Shown here piece by piece: positions 1 through 6,800 of a stretch of 7,451 nucleotides of DNA. The DNA comes from an uncultured Lachnospiraceae bacterium (lineage in GTDB: Bacteria; Bacillota; Clostridia; Lachnospirales; Lachnospiraceae). The position numbers and the translations under genes were made by a program. Each line of letters opens with the position of its first letter. The first letter of the stretch is position 1. The DNA lies in contig CAMWUP010000098.1 of NCBI GenBank assembly GCA_947177465.1, forward strand, positions 1 through 7,451, in the 5' to 3' direction. A model generated the notes under the pieces. It searched no databases, was not told the DNA's origin, and saw only the letters and a program-made list of their open reading frames with translations.

Positions 1-912
1 GTCATGGAAAATGCGGCTACCTATCAGGAGCAGATATTCCGGATACTGGACAGGGAAAAGACCGCAGTTTACTACAATGGAGAATGGCTGGAGCTTTTAA
101 AGTTTGAAGAGGTGCTGCGGCTTGCGTCCACCATAACAGTGGCAAGGATGCTGGAGCGGGACGATTTTAAGAAACGTTTTGCCGGCAATGTACCTATCGG
201 TCTGCACGAATTTTTTTACCCGTTGATGCAGGCGTACGATTCTGTGGTCATCAATGCCGATTTGGAGCTGGGGGGAACAGATCAGACTTTTAACATACTG
301 ATGGGACGCAGCCTGCAGAAGACCATGGGAAAGGAGCCGCAGGCAGCGCTCTTTATGCCGATTCTGGAGGGTCTTGACGGCGTGGAAAAGATGAGCAAGA
401 GTCTGGGCAACCACATCGGCATACAGGAGGATGCCAAAGTGATGTTCAAAAAGGTAATGGAGGTGCCGGATTCTTTGATTATCCGCTATTTTGAACTTAC
501 CACCGACGAACTGCCGGAGAAAATCGATTTCGTTCGGGAAGAACTGGCGGATGGCAAAAATCCACGCGATATTAAGCTGGAGCTGGCGAAAATCGTGACA
601 TGTCTGTACCATGGGATTGAGGAGGAAAAGCGGGCCGAGGAATTTTACAGGGAGGCGTTTGGCAGAAAAGCAACGCCTGAAGAAGTGCCGGTGCTGGACA
701 TTCCGATGGAATGTAATACATTTAAGGATATTATGGGTATCATTGCCTCTGCCGGCTATGCTGCCGGTACGGGTGAACTGAGACGGCTCGTCAGTCAGGG
801 CGGCGTCAGAAAGAACGGCGAAAAAATTGCGGGAACAGACGAGCCGATAGCAGAGGGAGATATTCTTAAGCTTGGGAAGAAGCTTTTTTTAAAGCTTCAT
901 AAAGCTGTTTGA
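1..912 (+). CDS. tyrS: Tyrosyl-tRNA synthetase, C-terminal ~303 residues (5' end outside window)
   Basis: This enzyme charges tRNA-Tyr with tyrosine in the cytoplasm, using ATP. The reading frame is open from base 1, so the gene starts upstream. About 100 N-terminal residues, including the HIGH motif, are missing compared with the usual 400-420 residues. The visible part has LGGTDQ (nt 268-285), typical of the tyrosine/tRNA-binding part of class I TyrRS. It also has an intact KMSKS signature (nt 388-402) that binds ATP. The last ~55 residues (from about nt 745) look like an S4 RNA-binding domain, with the pattern LRRLVSQGGVRKNG. The KMSKS spelling suggests the second bacterial TyrRS type rather than the E. 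coli-like KFGKT type. The ATG at nt 4 is an internal Met, not the start. The 3' end overlaps the convergent HAD gene by 47 bp. Any T-box leader would lie outside the window. Family identity is very secure. Confidence 0.96.
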   Translation, partial: VMENAATYQEQIFRILDREKTAVYYNGEWLELLKFEEVLRLASTITVARMLERDDFKKRFAGNVPIGLHEFFYPLMQAYDSVVINADLELGGTDQTFNILMGRSLQKTMGKEPQAALFMPILEGLDGVEKMSKSLGNHIGIQEDAKVMFKKVMEVPDSLIIRYFELTTDELPEKIDFVREELADGKNPRDIKLELAKIVTCLYHGIEEEKRAEEFYREAFGRKATPEEVPVLDIPMECNTFKDIMGIIASAGYAAGTGELRRLVSQGGVRKNGEKIAGTDEPIAEGDILKLGKKLFLKLHKAV

Positions 913-1675
913 CATTGTCAAAGGCATAGGTGGGTCGGTATTCGGAGCGCGCGACTTCATCAGGGGTCGCTTCGCCCGAGTACAGCACGCAGGTATCGAC
1001 GCCCGCGTTGATGCCACAGGCAATATCTGTATAGAGCCTGTCCCCGATGACAAGGGTTTCCTCGGGTGTATAGTTCGTCCTTTCGATGCAGATGTCGCAG
1101 ATTGTGCGTGACGGCTTGCCGAGATATATGGGAACCTTTCCGATGGTGGAGGTTAATATCTGGCAGATGGCGCCGCAGTCGGGGATATAGTTTGACGTCA
1201 TGGGGCAGCGCAGGTCAGGATTGGTAGCCAGAAAGGGAACGTTGGTGTTTGCCAGAATGGTACAGGCGTTTTCCAGCTTACGGTAGGTTAATTCCCTGTC
1301 AAAGGCAACCAGCACACAGTCAACGGAAAGGTTCGCGGAATCCGTGACCGTAAATTTATTCTGCCGAAGCTCCTGCTTAAAGGATTCTGTTCCGATAACG
1401 AATAAATTCCCGCCCCTGAAATGCTGCTTCAGATATTCAAGCGTCACATAGCCGGAAGTGACAAAACGGTTGGCAGTGGTTCTGTAACGGAAATTAGAAT
1501 AAAAATATTTTACATAATCAGCTTCACTTTTGGTTGAGTTGTTGGAAATAAAATATGCCCTGCCCAGTTCTTTCTCGATATAAGAAAGAAGCTGATGGCT
1601 TCCGTCAAATAACTTAGGTCCAAGCGCAATCGTGCCGTCGATGTCGAAGAGAAACAGTTTTTTATTGCCTAACAT
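866..1675 (-). CDS. HAD superfamily subclass IIA phosphatase (NagD/p-nitrophenylphosphatase-like)
   Basis: This 269-residue cytoplasmic protein is a predicted Mg-dependent phosphatase with a Rossmann-like core and a C2-type cap. All HAD motifs are visible. Motif I is FDIDGT, with nucleophile D11 and acid/base D13. Motif II is ISNNSTKS (43-50). Motif III is LGKPS, with K187. Motif IV is VIGDRLYTD, with D212 and D217. The cap carries ATNPD (150-154) and a later Pro/Gly-rich stretch typical of subclass IIA. Length fits the family (250-270). The start is well supported: on the minus strand an AGGGAGG ribosome binding site (1687-1681) lies 5 nt before the ATG (1675-1673). A SigA-like promoter lies upstream at 1763-1735. 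The substrate cannot be read from the sequence. Relatives act on sugar phosphates, nucleoside monophosphates or pyridoxal phosphate, so no symbol is given. The gene is convergent with tyrS and divergent from xth, so it is probably transcribed alone. Confidence 0.93.
   Translation of the reverse strand: MLGNKKLFLFDIDGTIALGPKLFDGSHQLLSYIEKELGRAYFISNNSTKSEADYVKYFYSNFRYRTTANRFVTSGYVTLEYLKQHFRGGNLFVIGTESFKQELRQNKFTVTDSANLSVDCVLVAFDRELTYRKLENACTILANTNVPFLATNPDLRCPMTSNYIPDCGAICQILTSTIGKVPIYLGKPSRTICDICIERTNYTPEETLVIGDRLYTDIACGINAGVDTCVLYSGEATPDEVARSEYRPTYAFDNVKQLYEALKKASSQA
868..898. repeat. Three AAGCTT hexamers at 12-bp period with a short palindrome in the tyrS/HAD overlap
   Basis: AAGCTT occurs at 868, 880 and 892, exactly 12 bp apart. 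Bases 879-886 (GAAGCTTT) and 891-898 (AAAGCTTC) are perfect inverted repeats around a TTTT loop. The stretch lies inside both coding regions: it encodes the Lys-Leu-rich tail of TyrRS and the last residues of the HAD protein. It could act as a weak bidirectional terminator for the convergent pair. However, the stem is AT-rich and no clean U-tract follows it on either strand, so the terminator reading is weak. Confidence 0.35.
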
Positions 1676-1703
1676 AAAGACCTCCCTATAAAATGTAATC
1701 TAC

Positions 1704-1733
1704 TAAGGAAACGCTTTAATCAGCGTTTCCCTA
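1704..1733 (-). promoter_or_regulatory. Stem-loop at the predicted 5' end of the HAD mRNA
   Basis: GGAAACGCT (1707-1715) and AGCGTTTCC (1722-1730) form a perfect 9-bp stem with a 6-nt loop. Two further pairs lie outside one mismatch (1704-1705 with 1732-1733). The predicted minus-strand start site is around 1730-1728, so the transcript would begin with the stem itself. The ribosome binding site is ~20 nt downstream and stays free. A 5'-terminal hairpin of this kind can protect mRNA from 5'-end-dependent decay; that role is inferred. An attenuator is unlikely because no U-tract follows. Confidence 0.5.
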
Positions 1734-1734
1734 T

Positions 1735-1763
1735 AGTATAGCATCAGAAGGTAACGGTGGCAA
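1735..1763 (-). promoter_or_regulatory. SigA-type promoter for the HAD phosphatase gene
   Basis: On the minus strand, TTGCCA (1763-1758) is followed by a 17-nt spacer and TATACT (1740-1735). The -10 is preceded by TGC, giving an extended -10 (TGnTATACT). Five of six bases match the -35 consensus and five of six match the -10. Transcription would start at about 1730-1728, giving a leader of ~55 nt before the ATG at 1675. This is the strongest promoter sequence in the window. Confidence 0.7.
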
Positions 1764-1786
1764 TGAGAAGATAATTGTGATACAAT
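1758..1786 (+). promoter_or_regulatory. Probable promoter for xth
   Basis: TACAAT (1781-1786) is a good -10, preceded by TGA to make an extended -10. A hexamer 17 nt upstream, TGGCAA (1758-1763), is a weak -35 (three of six matches). It is the same hexamer that reads TTGCCA as the -35 of the HAD promoter on the other strand. The start site would be near 1793, leaving a leader of ~28 nt. The -10 lies in a small inverted repeat, ATTGT-GAT-ACAAT (1774-1786), which could be an operator or chance. Confidence 0.5.
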
Positions 1787-1820
1787 GTATGGAAGAATCT
1801 TATGAAAGGAATTATTGGGA

Positions 1821-2573
1821 ATGAAACTGATTTCATGGAATGTAAACGGGCTGCGGGCGTGTGTGGAAAAGGGATTTCTTTCTTTTTTTAAGGAGGCTGA
1901 TGCAGACATTTTCTGTATTCAGGAGTCCAAGCTGAGCGAGGGACAGATTTCGCTTGATTTGCCCGGGTATTATCAATATTGGAATTATGCGGAGAAAAAA
2001 GGATATTCCGGCACGGCGCTGTTTTCCAAAACGGAGCCGCTTGCCGTTACCAAAGGGATTGGCATAGAGGAGCATGACAAAGAAGGGCGTGTGATTACGG
2101 CGGAATATCCCGCGTTTTATGTGGTGACGGTCTATACGCCGAACGCACAGCGGGAGCTTACCAGACTTTCCTACCGTCTTGCGTGGGAGGATGCATTTTT
2201 GGCGTATCTGAAAAAGCTGGAGGAAAAGAAGCCGGTTATTTTCTGCGGGGATTTGAATGTGGCGCACAAGGAAATCGATTTAAAGAATCCCAAGTCGAAC
2301 CGGAAAAACGCAGGCTTTACCGACGAGGAGCGCGGCTGCTTTTCCAGACTTCTGGAGGCGGGCTTTACAGATACTTTCCGGTACTTTTATCCGGAGCTTA
2401 CCGGCGCCTATTCCTGGTGGTCGTACATGTTTAAGGCGAGGGAGAAGAACGCAGGCTGGCGTATCGACTATTTTGTGGTTTCGGATTGTTTAAAAGACAG
2501 GCTTCAGAGCGCGGCAATCCACAGCGAAGTTTTAGGCTCGGACCACTGCCCTGTGGAGCTGGTGATACAATAA
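1821..2573 (+). CDS. xth: Exodeoxyribonuclease III / class II AP endonuclease (ExoA type)
   Basis: This 250-residue enzyme cuts the DNA backbone 5' to abasic sites and trims damaged 3' ends in base excision repair. It belongs to the EEP (endonuclease/exonuclease/phosphatase) fold. The active-site set is complete: N7 in SWNVNGLRA, E35 in IQESK (metal), Y105 in YTPN, D144 and N146 in GDLNVAH, D216 in WRIDYF, and the D241-H242 pair in SDHCPV (general base). Length matches Gram-positive ExoA (~250). The ATG at 1821 is chosen because it gives the family's MKLISWN start and sits 10 nt after AAAGGA (1805-1810). An in-frame TTG at 1815 would lie only 4 nt after that site and adds nothing conserved. 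The gene probably has its own promoter at 1758-1786. It is followed by 152 bp with a long palindrome before the next gene, so it is at most loosely linked to the repair operon downstream. Confidence 0.96.
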   Translation: MKLISWNVNGLRACVEKGFLSFFKEADADIFCIQESKLSEGQISLDLPGYYQYWNYAEKKGYSGTALFSKTEPLAVTKGIGIEEHDKEGRVITAEYPAFYVVTVYTPNAQRELTRLSYRLAWEDAFLAYLKKLEEKKPVIFCGDLNVAHKEIDLKNPKSNRKNAGFTDEERGCFSRLLEAGFTDTFRYFYPELTGAYSWWSYMFKAREKNAGWRIDYFVVSDCLKDRLQSAAIHSEVLGSDHCPVELVIQ

Positions 2574-2594
2574 TTGACTGCGAAAGTTTTTAAG

Positions 2595-2687
2595 CATGTG
2601 ACGGTATTGTGTCATAGAGACAAAAACGGGCTCCGAAGCGTGGCAAGTCGCCCTTATTTTGTCTCTATGACACAATACCTGTTCATG
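2595..2687. repeat. Long palindrome (23-bp perfect arms) between xth and the next gene
   Basis: Bases 2603-2625 and 2657-2679 are exact reverse complements (23 of 23). A 31-nt centre separates them. In the centre GGGC (2628-2631) can pair with GCCC (2650-2653), and the second arm begins with a T-rich run. Outside four unpaired or wobble positions, CATG (2595-2598) pairs with CATG (2684-2687). CATG is its own complement, so the flanks could equally be a short direct repeat. No protein frame explains this symmetry. It may be a mobile REP/MITE-like palindrome or an unusual terminator. The inner GC stem followed by TTATTTT looks terminator-like, but no U-tract follows the outer stem. No similarity to integron attC sites was seen. 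Confidence 0.85.
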
Positions 2688-2691
2688 ATAA

Positions 2692-2711
2692 GGGAGTTTC
2701 GCAATATGTAA
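2692..2711 (+). promoter_or_regulatory. Possible start-stop minimal frame (ATG TAA) with its own ribosome binding site
   Basis: GGGAG (2692-2696) is followed 9 nt later by ATG (2706-2708) and at once by TAA (2709-2711). The true ribosome binding site of the next gene starts two bases on (GAGGAG, 2713-2718). A ribosome initiating at this pair would sit over that site, so it could tune translation of the downstream gene. It could equally be chance in a purine-rich leader. Confidence 0.25.
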
Positions 2712-2725
2712 AGAGGAGAAAAAAT

Positions 2726-3091
2726 ATGCAGGGATATTATCCGGTCATTACATTATGCGGCAGTACACGCTTTAAGGATGCGTTTATGGAAGCACAGAAA
2801 CGGCTGACTCTTGAGGGAAATATTGTAATATCGGTTGGCTTATTTGGTCATGCCGGGGATTGTGAAGTCTGGGAAGGAATGGACGAGGGAACTCTTTCAA
2901 AAACAAAAGAAATGCTTGATGATATGCATAAACGCAAGATAGATATGGCAGACAGCATCTATGTCATTAATGTGGAAGGCTATATCGGTGAGAGCACGAG
3001 GTCGGAGATTGCGTATGCAAAGGCACATGGGAAAGACGTGCGTTATCTTGTGGAATCTAATCTTGCATATAATGAGATTTCTAGAGGATGA
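2726..3091 (+). CDS. Small protein resembling the nucleoside 2-deoxyribosyltransferase fold; function unknown
   Basis: This 121-residue protein has no signal peptide or membrane segment and should be cytosolic. Near the N-terminus, ITLCGSTRF (8-16) looks like a first beta strand followed by a nucleotide/phosphate-binding loop. The middle holds GLFGHAGD and a charged helix with DDMHKRKIDMAD. The C-terminal half has YVINVEGYIGES (79-90) followed by STRSEIAYA (90-98). The S-T-x-x-E-I-x-Y-A pattern resembles the motif around the catalytic Glu of nucleoside 2-deoxyribosyltransferases, which would place the equivalent residue at E94. At 121 residues it is somewhat shorter than classical members (~150-165), so substrate and activity are uncertain. 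The start has a strong site, GAGGAG (2713-2718), 7 nt before ATG. mpg begins 6 nt after the stop, indicating an operon with mpg-addB-addA. GC is about 44% by hand count, below most of addB. Similar small proteins occur in chromosomes and phages. Confidence 0.75.
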   Translation: MQGYYPVITLCGSTRFKDAFMEAQKRLTLEGNIVISVGLFGHAGDCEVWEGMDEGTLSKTKEMLDDMHKRKIDMADSIYVINVEGYIGESTRSEIAYAKAHGKDVRYLVESNLAYNEISRG

Positions 3092-3097
3092 TGCGTA

Positions 3098-3817
3098 ATG
3101 GGAATAAATGGCAGAAATATACAGGGGTTATTTTTATCAGAGAACCAAAAACGGCTGACGAGGGAGTTTTTTCTGACGGATGCGCTGGAGCTGTCGCGTC
3201 GTCTGATTGGCAAAATCATGGTGCATGAAACGCCGCTCGGCGAGGTGCGGGGCATCATCACGGAGACGGAAGCTTACATGGGGGTGGAGGACAAGGGTTC
3301 CCATACTTACGGCGGCAGGCGGACGGAGCGGACGGAACCGATGTTTCATATTGGCGGAACCTCCTATGTGTATTTTATTTACGGCATGTACAACTGCGTG
3401 AATGTGACAGCCGGAGTGGACGGGATTCCCATGGCGTCCTTAATCCGCATGGTGGAGCCGGCAGACGAGGCTTCGAGAAGCATTATGGAGCGGTTTCGGA
3501 TAGAGGATATGCAAAGGCGCAGGGCGGCAAGAGAGAAGCGGAAGGCGGAGAGTGCGGGGGACAGCGGGAAAAGTGCTGCTGTAGTGGAAAAAATACCGGC
3601 ATCCCTAAAAAAACATCTAGCGGACGGCCCGGGCAAGCTCTGTATCGCCATGCATATCACAAAAGCCGACAATGATATCGATATGGCAGAGAGTCGTAAG
3701 TTCTATCTCACAGAGGGGATAGAGGTGGAGGAAAGCCGGATTCTTACAGGAAAGCGAATCGGAATCGATTATGCGGAGGAAGCGGCGGATTATTTGTGGA
3801 GGTTTACGCTTATATGA
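3098..3817 (+). CDS. mpg: DNA-3-methyladenine glycosylase (AAG/Mpg family)
   Basis: This monofunctional glycosylase flips out and removes alkylated purines (3-methyladenine, 7-methylguanine, often hypoxanthine and ethenoadenine), leaving an abasic site. The AAG-family core is clear. ETEAYMG carries E58 (equivalent to human E125, which activates water) and Y60 (human Y127). H69 follows in SHTYGGRRT (human H136). YVYFIYGMYNCVNVT (90-104) carries N102, and IRMVEP carries R117. The late signature ADGPGKLC (175-182) and the closing RIGIDYAEEAADYLWRF are typical. At 239 residues it is longer than most bacterial members (~200). The extra length is a Lys/Arg/Glu/Ala-rich stretch at about 129-174, probably an exposed linker. 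The ATG at 3098 follows AGAGG (3083-3087) by 10 nt. The gene starts 6 nt after its upstream neighbour, and its TGA stop overlaps the addB ATG. The abasic product is the substrate of the xth enzyme nearby. Confidence 0.95.
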   Translation: MGINGRNIQGLFLSENQKRLTREFFLTDALELSRRLIGKIMVHETPLGEVRGIITETEAYMGVEDKGSHTYGGRRTERTEPMFHIGGTSYVYFIYGMYNCVNVTAGVDGIPMASLIRMVEPADEASRSIMERFRIEDMQRRRAAREKRKAESAGDSGKSAAVVEKIPASLKKHLADGPGKLCIAMHITKADNDIDMAESRKFYLTEGIEVEESRILTGKRIGIDYAEEAADYLWRFTLI

Positions 3818-6800
3818 GTCTGCGTTTTGTGTTTGGCGGTTCGGGTGCGGGCAAGAGCACCCGTCTTTATTCGGAAATCATTCAGAGGGCGGAAGAGGAG
3901 CCGGAACGAAATTTTTTGATTATCGTGCCGGACCAGTTCACCATGCAGACACAGAAGGAGATTGTGACTCATCCGGTCAATAAACGCGGCGGCATCCTTA
4001 ACATCGATGTCTTAAGCTTCAGCCGCCTTTCCCACCGTATTTTTGAGGAGGTGGGCAAAAGGGAAATCCCCGTGCTGGACGATACGGGAAAAAGCCTGGT
4101 GCTCCGAAAGGTGGCGGGCAGTTTAAAGGAAGAGCTTCCCTACCTTGGCTCCAATCTGGACAAGCAGGGTTATATTCATGAGGTAAAAAGCGCCATTTCC
4201 GAATTTATGCAATACGGTGTCGGTGTGGAGGATGTACAAAAGCTGATGGATTACGCCGCAAAAAAGGGAACGCTGTATTATAAACTGAAGGATTTGCAGG
4301 TTTTATACCGCGGTTTTATGGAATATATACGGGAAAAATTCATAACGACGGAAGAAACGCTGGATTTACTCAGGGAATCGTTAGAACGTTCTGCAATCGT
4401 AAAAAACAGTGTTTTCGCATTTGACGGCTTTACCGGCTTTACCCCCATTCAGAACAGGGTAATCGGGAAGCTTTTAAGGATTGCCAAAGAGGTTATTTTA
4501 ACAGTCACGCTGGATTTGCGGGAGGACCCGTTTTTAATGGACGGTGAGCAGAAGCTGTTTCATTTGAGCAAAAAAACGGTGGCGGATTTTATCAAAATGG
4601 CGCAGGAGGAAAAAACGGAGCGGGGCAGGGATGTTTTTGCCGGATACGACGGCGGGCACCGTTTTTCCCACAATGAACCGCTTGCCCATTTGGAGCGCAC
4701 ACTGTTTCGTTATCCCGTGAAGGAGTATGACAAGCCGCAGTCTGCGGTGCATCTGTTTGCGGCTTCCACTGTCAGGGAAGAGGTGCGGCAGATGGGAATC
4801 AAGCTGCGCAGGCTGGTGCGCGAGGAAGGCTGCTGTTATCGGGATATTGCGGTGGTGGCGGGCGATTTGGAGGTTTATGCCGAGCTGGTGGAAGCGGAGT
4901 TTTCCCTGCTGGGGATTCCCTGCTTTGTAGACAGGACGCGGGGAATTGTCCTAAACCCACTGACAGAATATATTAAGAGTGCCTTTGAGGTACTGGCAAA
5001 AAATTTTTCTTACGAGAGTGTCTTTCAGTACCTGCGGAGCGGGCTTGCGGGATTTCTGCCCGAGGAGACGGATTTGCTGGAAAATTACTGTAAGGAGACC
5101 GGCATACGCGGCAAGCGCAAGTGGAGCATGCAGTTTACAAAAAGGACGGCGCAGATGAAGGAGGAGACGGAGCCGCTGCTCGCCATCAACGAGCTGCGGG
5201 AGCGCTTCTATGCGGAGCTTTCTCCGCTGTTAAATGTGGATACAAAGAGCGCGGCGTCATATGTGGAGGCGCTGTATCTTTTTCTGACCGAAAACAAAGC
5301 GGCGGAGCGGCTTGCCGCCTATGAGGAAATGTTTCTTGACCGAGGAGAGCTTGTCAGGGCAAAGGAATATGCGCAGGTTTACCGTTTGGTGATGGAGCTA
5401 TTGGAGCAGATTATGGGGCTTTTGGGAGATGAGCCCATGAGCCTGAAGGAATTTGCCGATATTCTGGAGGCGGGCTTTGCGGAAATTGAGGTGGGTACGA
5501 TTCCCCAGAATGTGGACAGAGTGTTGGTGGGGGATATCGAGAGGACCCGTCTGCGGGAGGTAAAGGCGCTCTTTTTTGTGGGAGTGAACGACGGCAACAT
5601 TCCGAAGAACACCGGTAAGGGCGGTATTATTTCCGATATTGACAGGGAGTTTTTAAGGCAGTCCGAGATTGAGCTTGCGCCGTCGCCGCGTCAGCAGATG
5701 TACATGCAAAGGCTGTACCTGTATCTCAATATGACGAAGCCGTCAGATTTCCTCTATCTTTCCTATGCGGGGATGAGCGGTGAGGGAAAGGCGCTGCGCC
5801 CTGCGTACCTGATTGCATCCATGAGACAGCTTTTCCCACAGTTATCTGTGGAATATCCGGAAAAAGAGCCTGTATTGTCACAGATTATGACGCCGGAGGC
5901 GGGGCTGCCCTATCTGGCAGGCGCCCTGCGGGAATATGCGCAGGGAAGTATGGCACAATGGACAGTTGTTTCCGAAAAGGCGGATGCGGCGGCTATGGAC
6001 GGAAAGCAAGGCTTTATGGAGGCTGCTACGCTATACCGCGCTTACAGGGAGCGGGTGGAATACGCCGGTTTGCTGGAGCAGCTTACGGATGCGGCATTTT
6101 ACCGCTATGAGCACAGTCCGCTGCAGAAAAATGTGGCGAGGGTGCTCTATGGGCAGATTTTACGAAACAGTGTCAGCAGATTGGAGACCTATGCCGCCTG
6201 TGCGTACCGGCACTTTTTACAGTATGGTATAAGCCTGAAGGAGCGGGAAGAGCTTACCTTTGAAAATGTGGACATGGGAAATGTTTTTCACGGCGTGTTA
6301 GAGGGCTTTTCCCACAAGCTGGAGGAGAGCGCCTACACCTGGTTTGATTTTCCGCAAGATTTTGCGAGGCAAACCGTGGCGGACGTGCTGTCTCTCTGTG
6401 CGGCGGAATACGGGGCTGCGGTACTGTATGACAACGCGAGGAATGAATACGCCATCAGGCGGATGGGGCGGATTCTGGAGCGGACGGTGCTGACTTTGCA
6501 GTATCAGCTAAAAAAGGGAAGCTTTGTGCCGGGGAGCTATGAAATGTCCTTTTCGTCCGTCTCGGATTTGGAGAGCATCAACATTGCACTGTCAAAGGAG
6601 GAGCGGATGCAGCTTGCAGGCAGGATTGACAGGGTGGATACCTTGATGGAGGAGGATAAGCTCTATGTCAAGGTGGTGGATTACAAGTCCGGCAGCAGGA
6701 AGTTTAATCTGGCGGCGCTGTACTATGGCTTGCAGCTTCAGCTTGTGGTGTATATGAACGCGGCGGTGGAGCGTGAGACAAAAAAGCATCCGGACAAGGA

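Noticed and set aside
1703..1909. 68-codon minus-strand open frame spanning the HAD/xth spacer and the xth start
   Set aside because: It would run through the divergent promoter region and the leader hairpin, has no recognisable family, and overlaps conserved xth codons.
2183..2434. 83-codon open frame on the plus strand inside xth
   Set aside because: It overlaps the fully conserved xth frame, has no recognisable domain and its protein is of unlikely composition. It is a shadow of the real gene.
2574..2602. TTGACT (2574-2579) as a -35 for the operon
   Set aside because: No acceptable -10 lies 16-18 nt downstream (the sequence there is TGTGAC), so no promoter is called for the 2726 gene.
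2603..2679. Palindrome as an integron attC site or CRISPR repeat
   Set aside because: No attC-type core sites (GTTRRRY/RYYYAAC) are seen at the ends, there is only one unit, and no spacer-repeat array or integrase gene is present.
3781..3786. AGCGG, the five-base B. subtilis Chi site, near addB
   Set aside because: A five-base motif occurs many times by chance in a window this size, so no meaning can be read into single copies.
5833..5853. CCACAG-TTAT-CTGTGG palindrome with a DnaA-box-like look inside addB
   Set aside because: It does not match the DnaA box consensus in either direction, stands alone, and lies within a conserved coding frame. Most likely chance.
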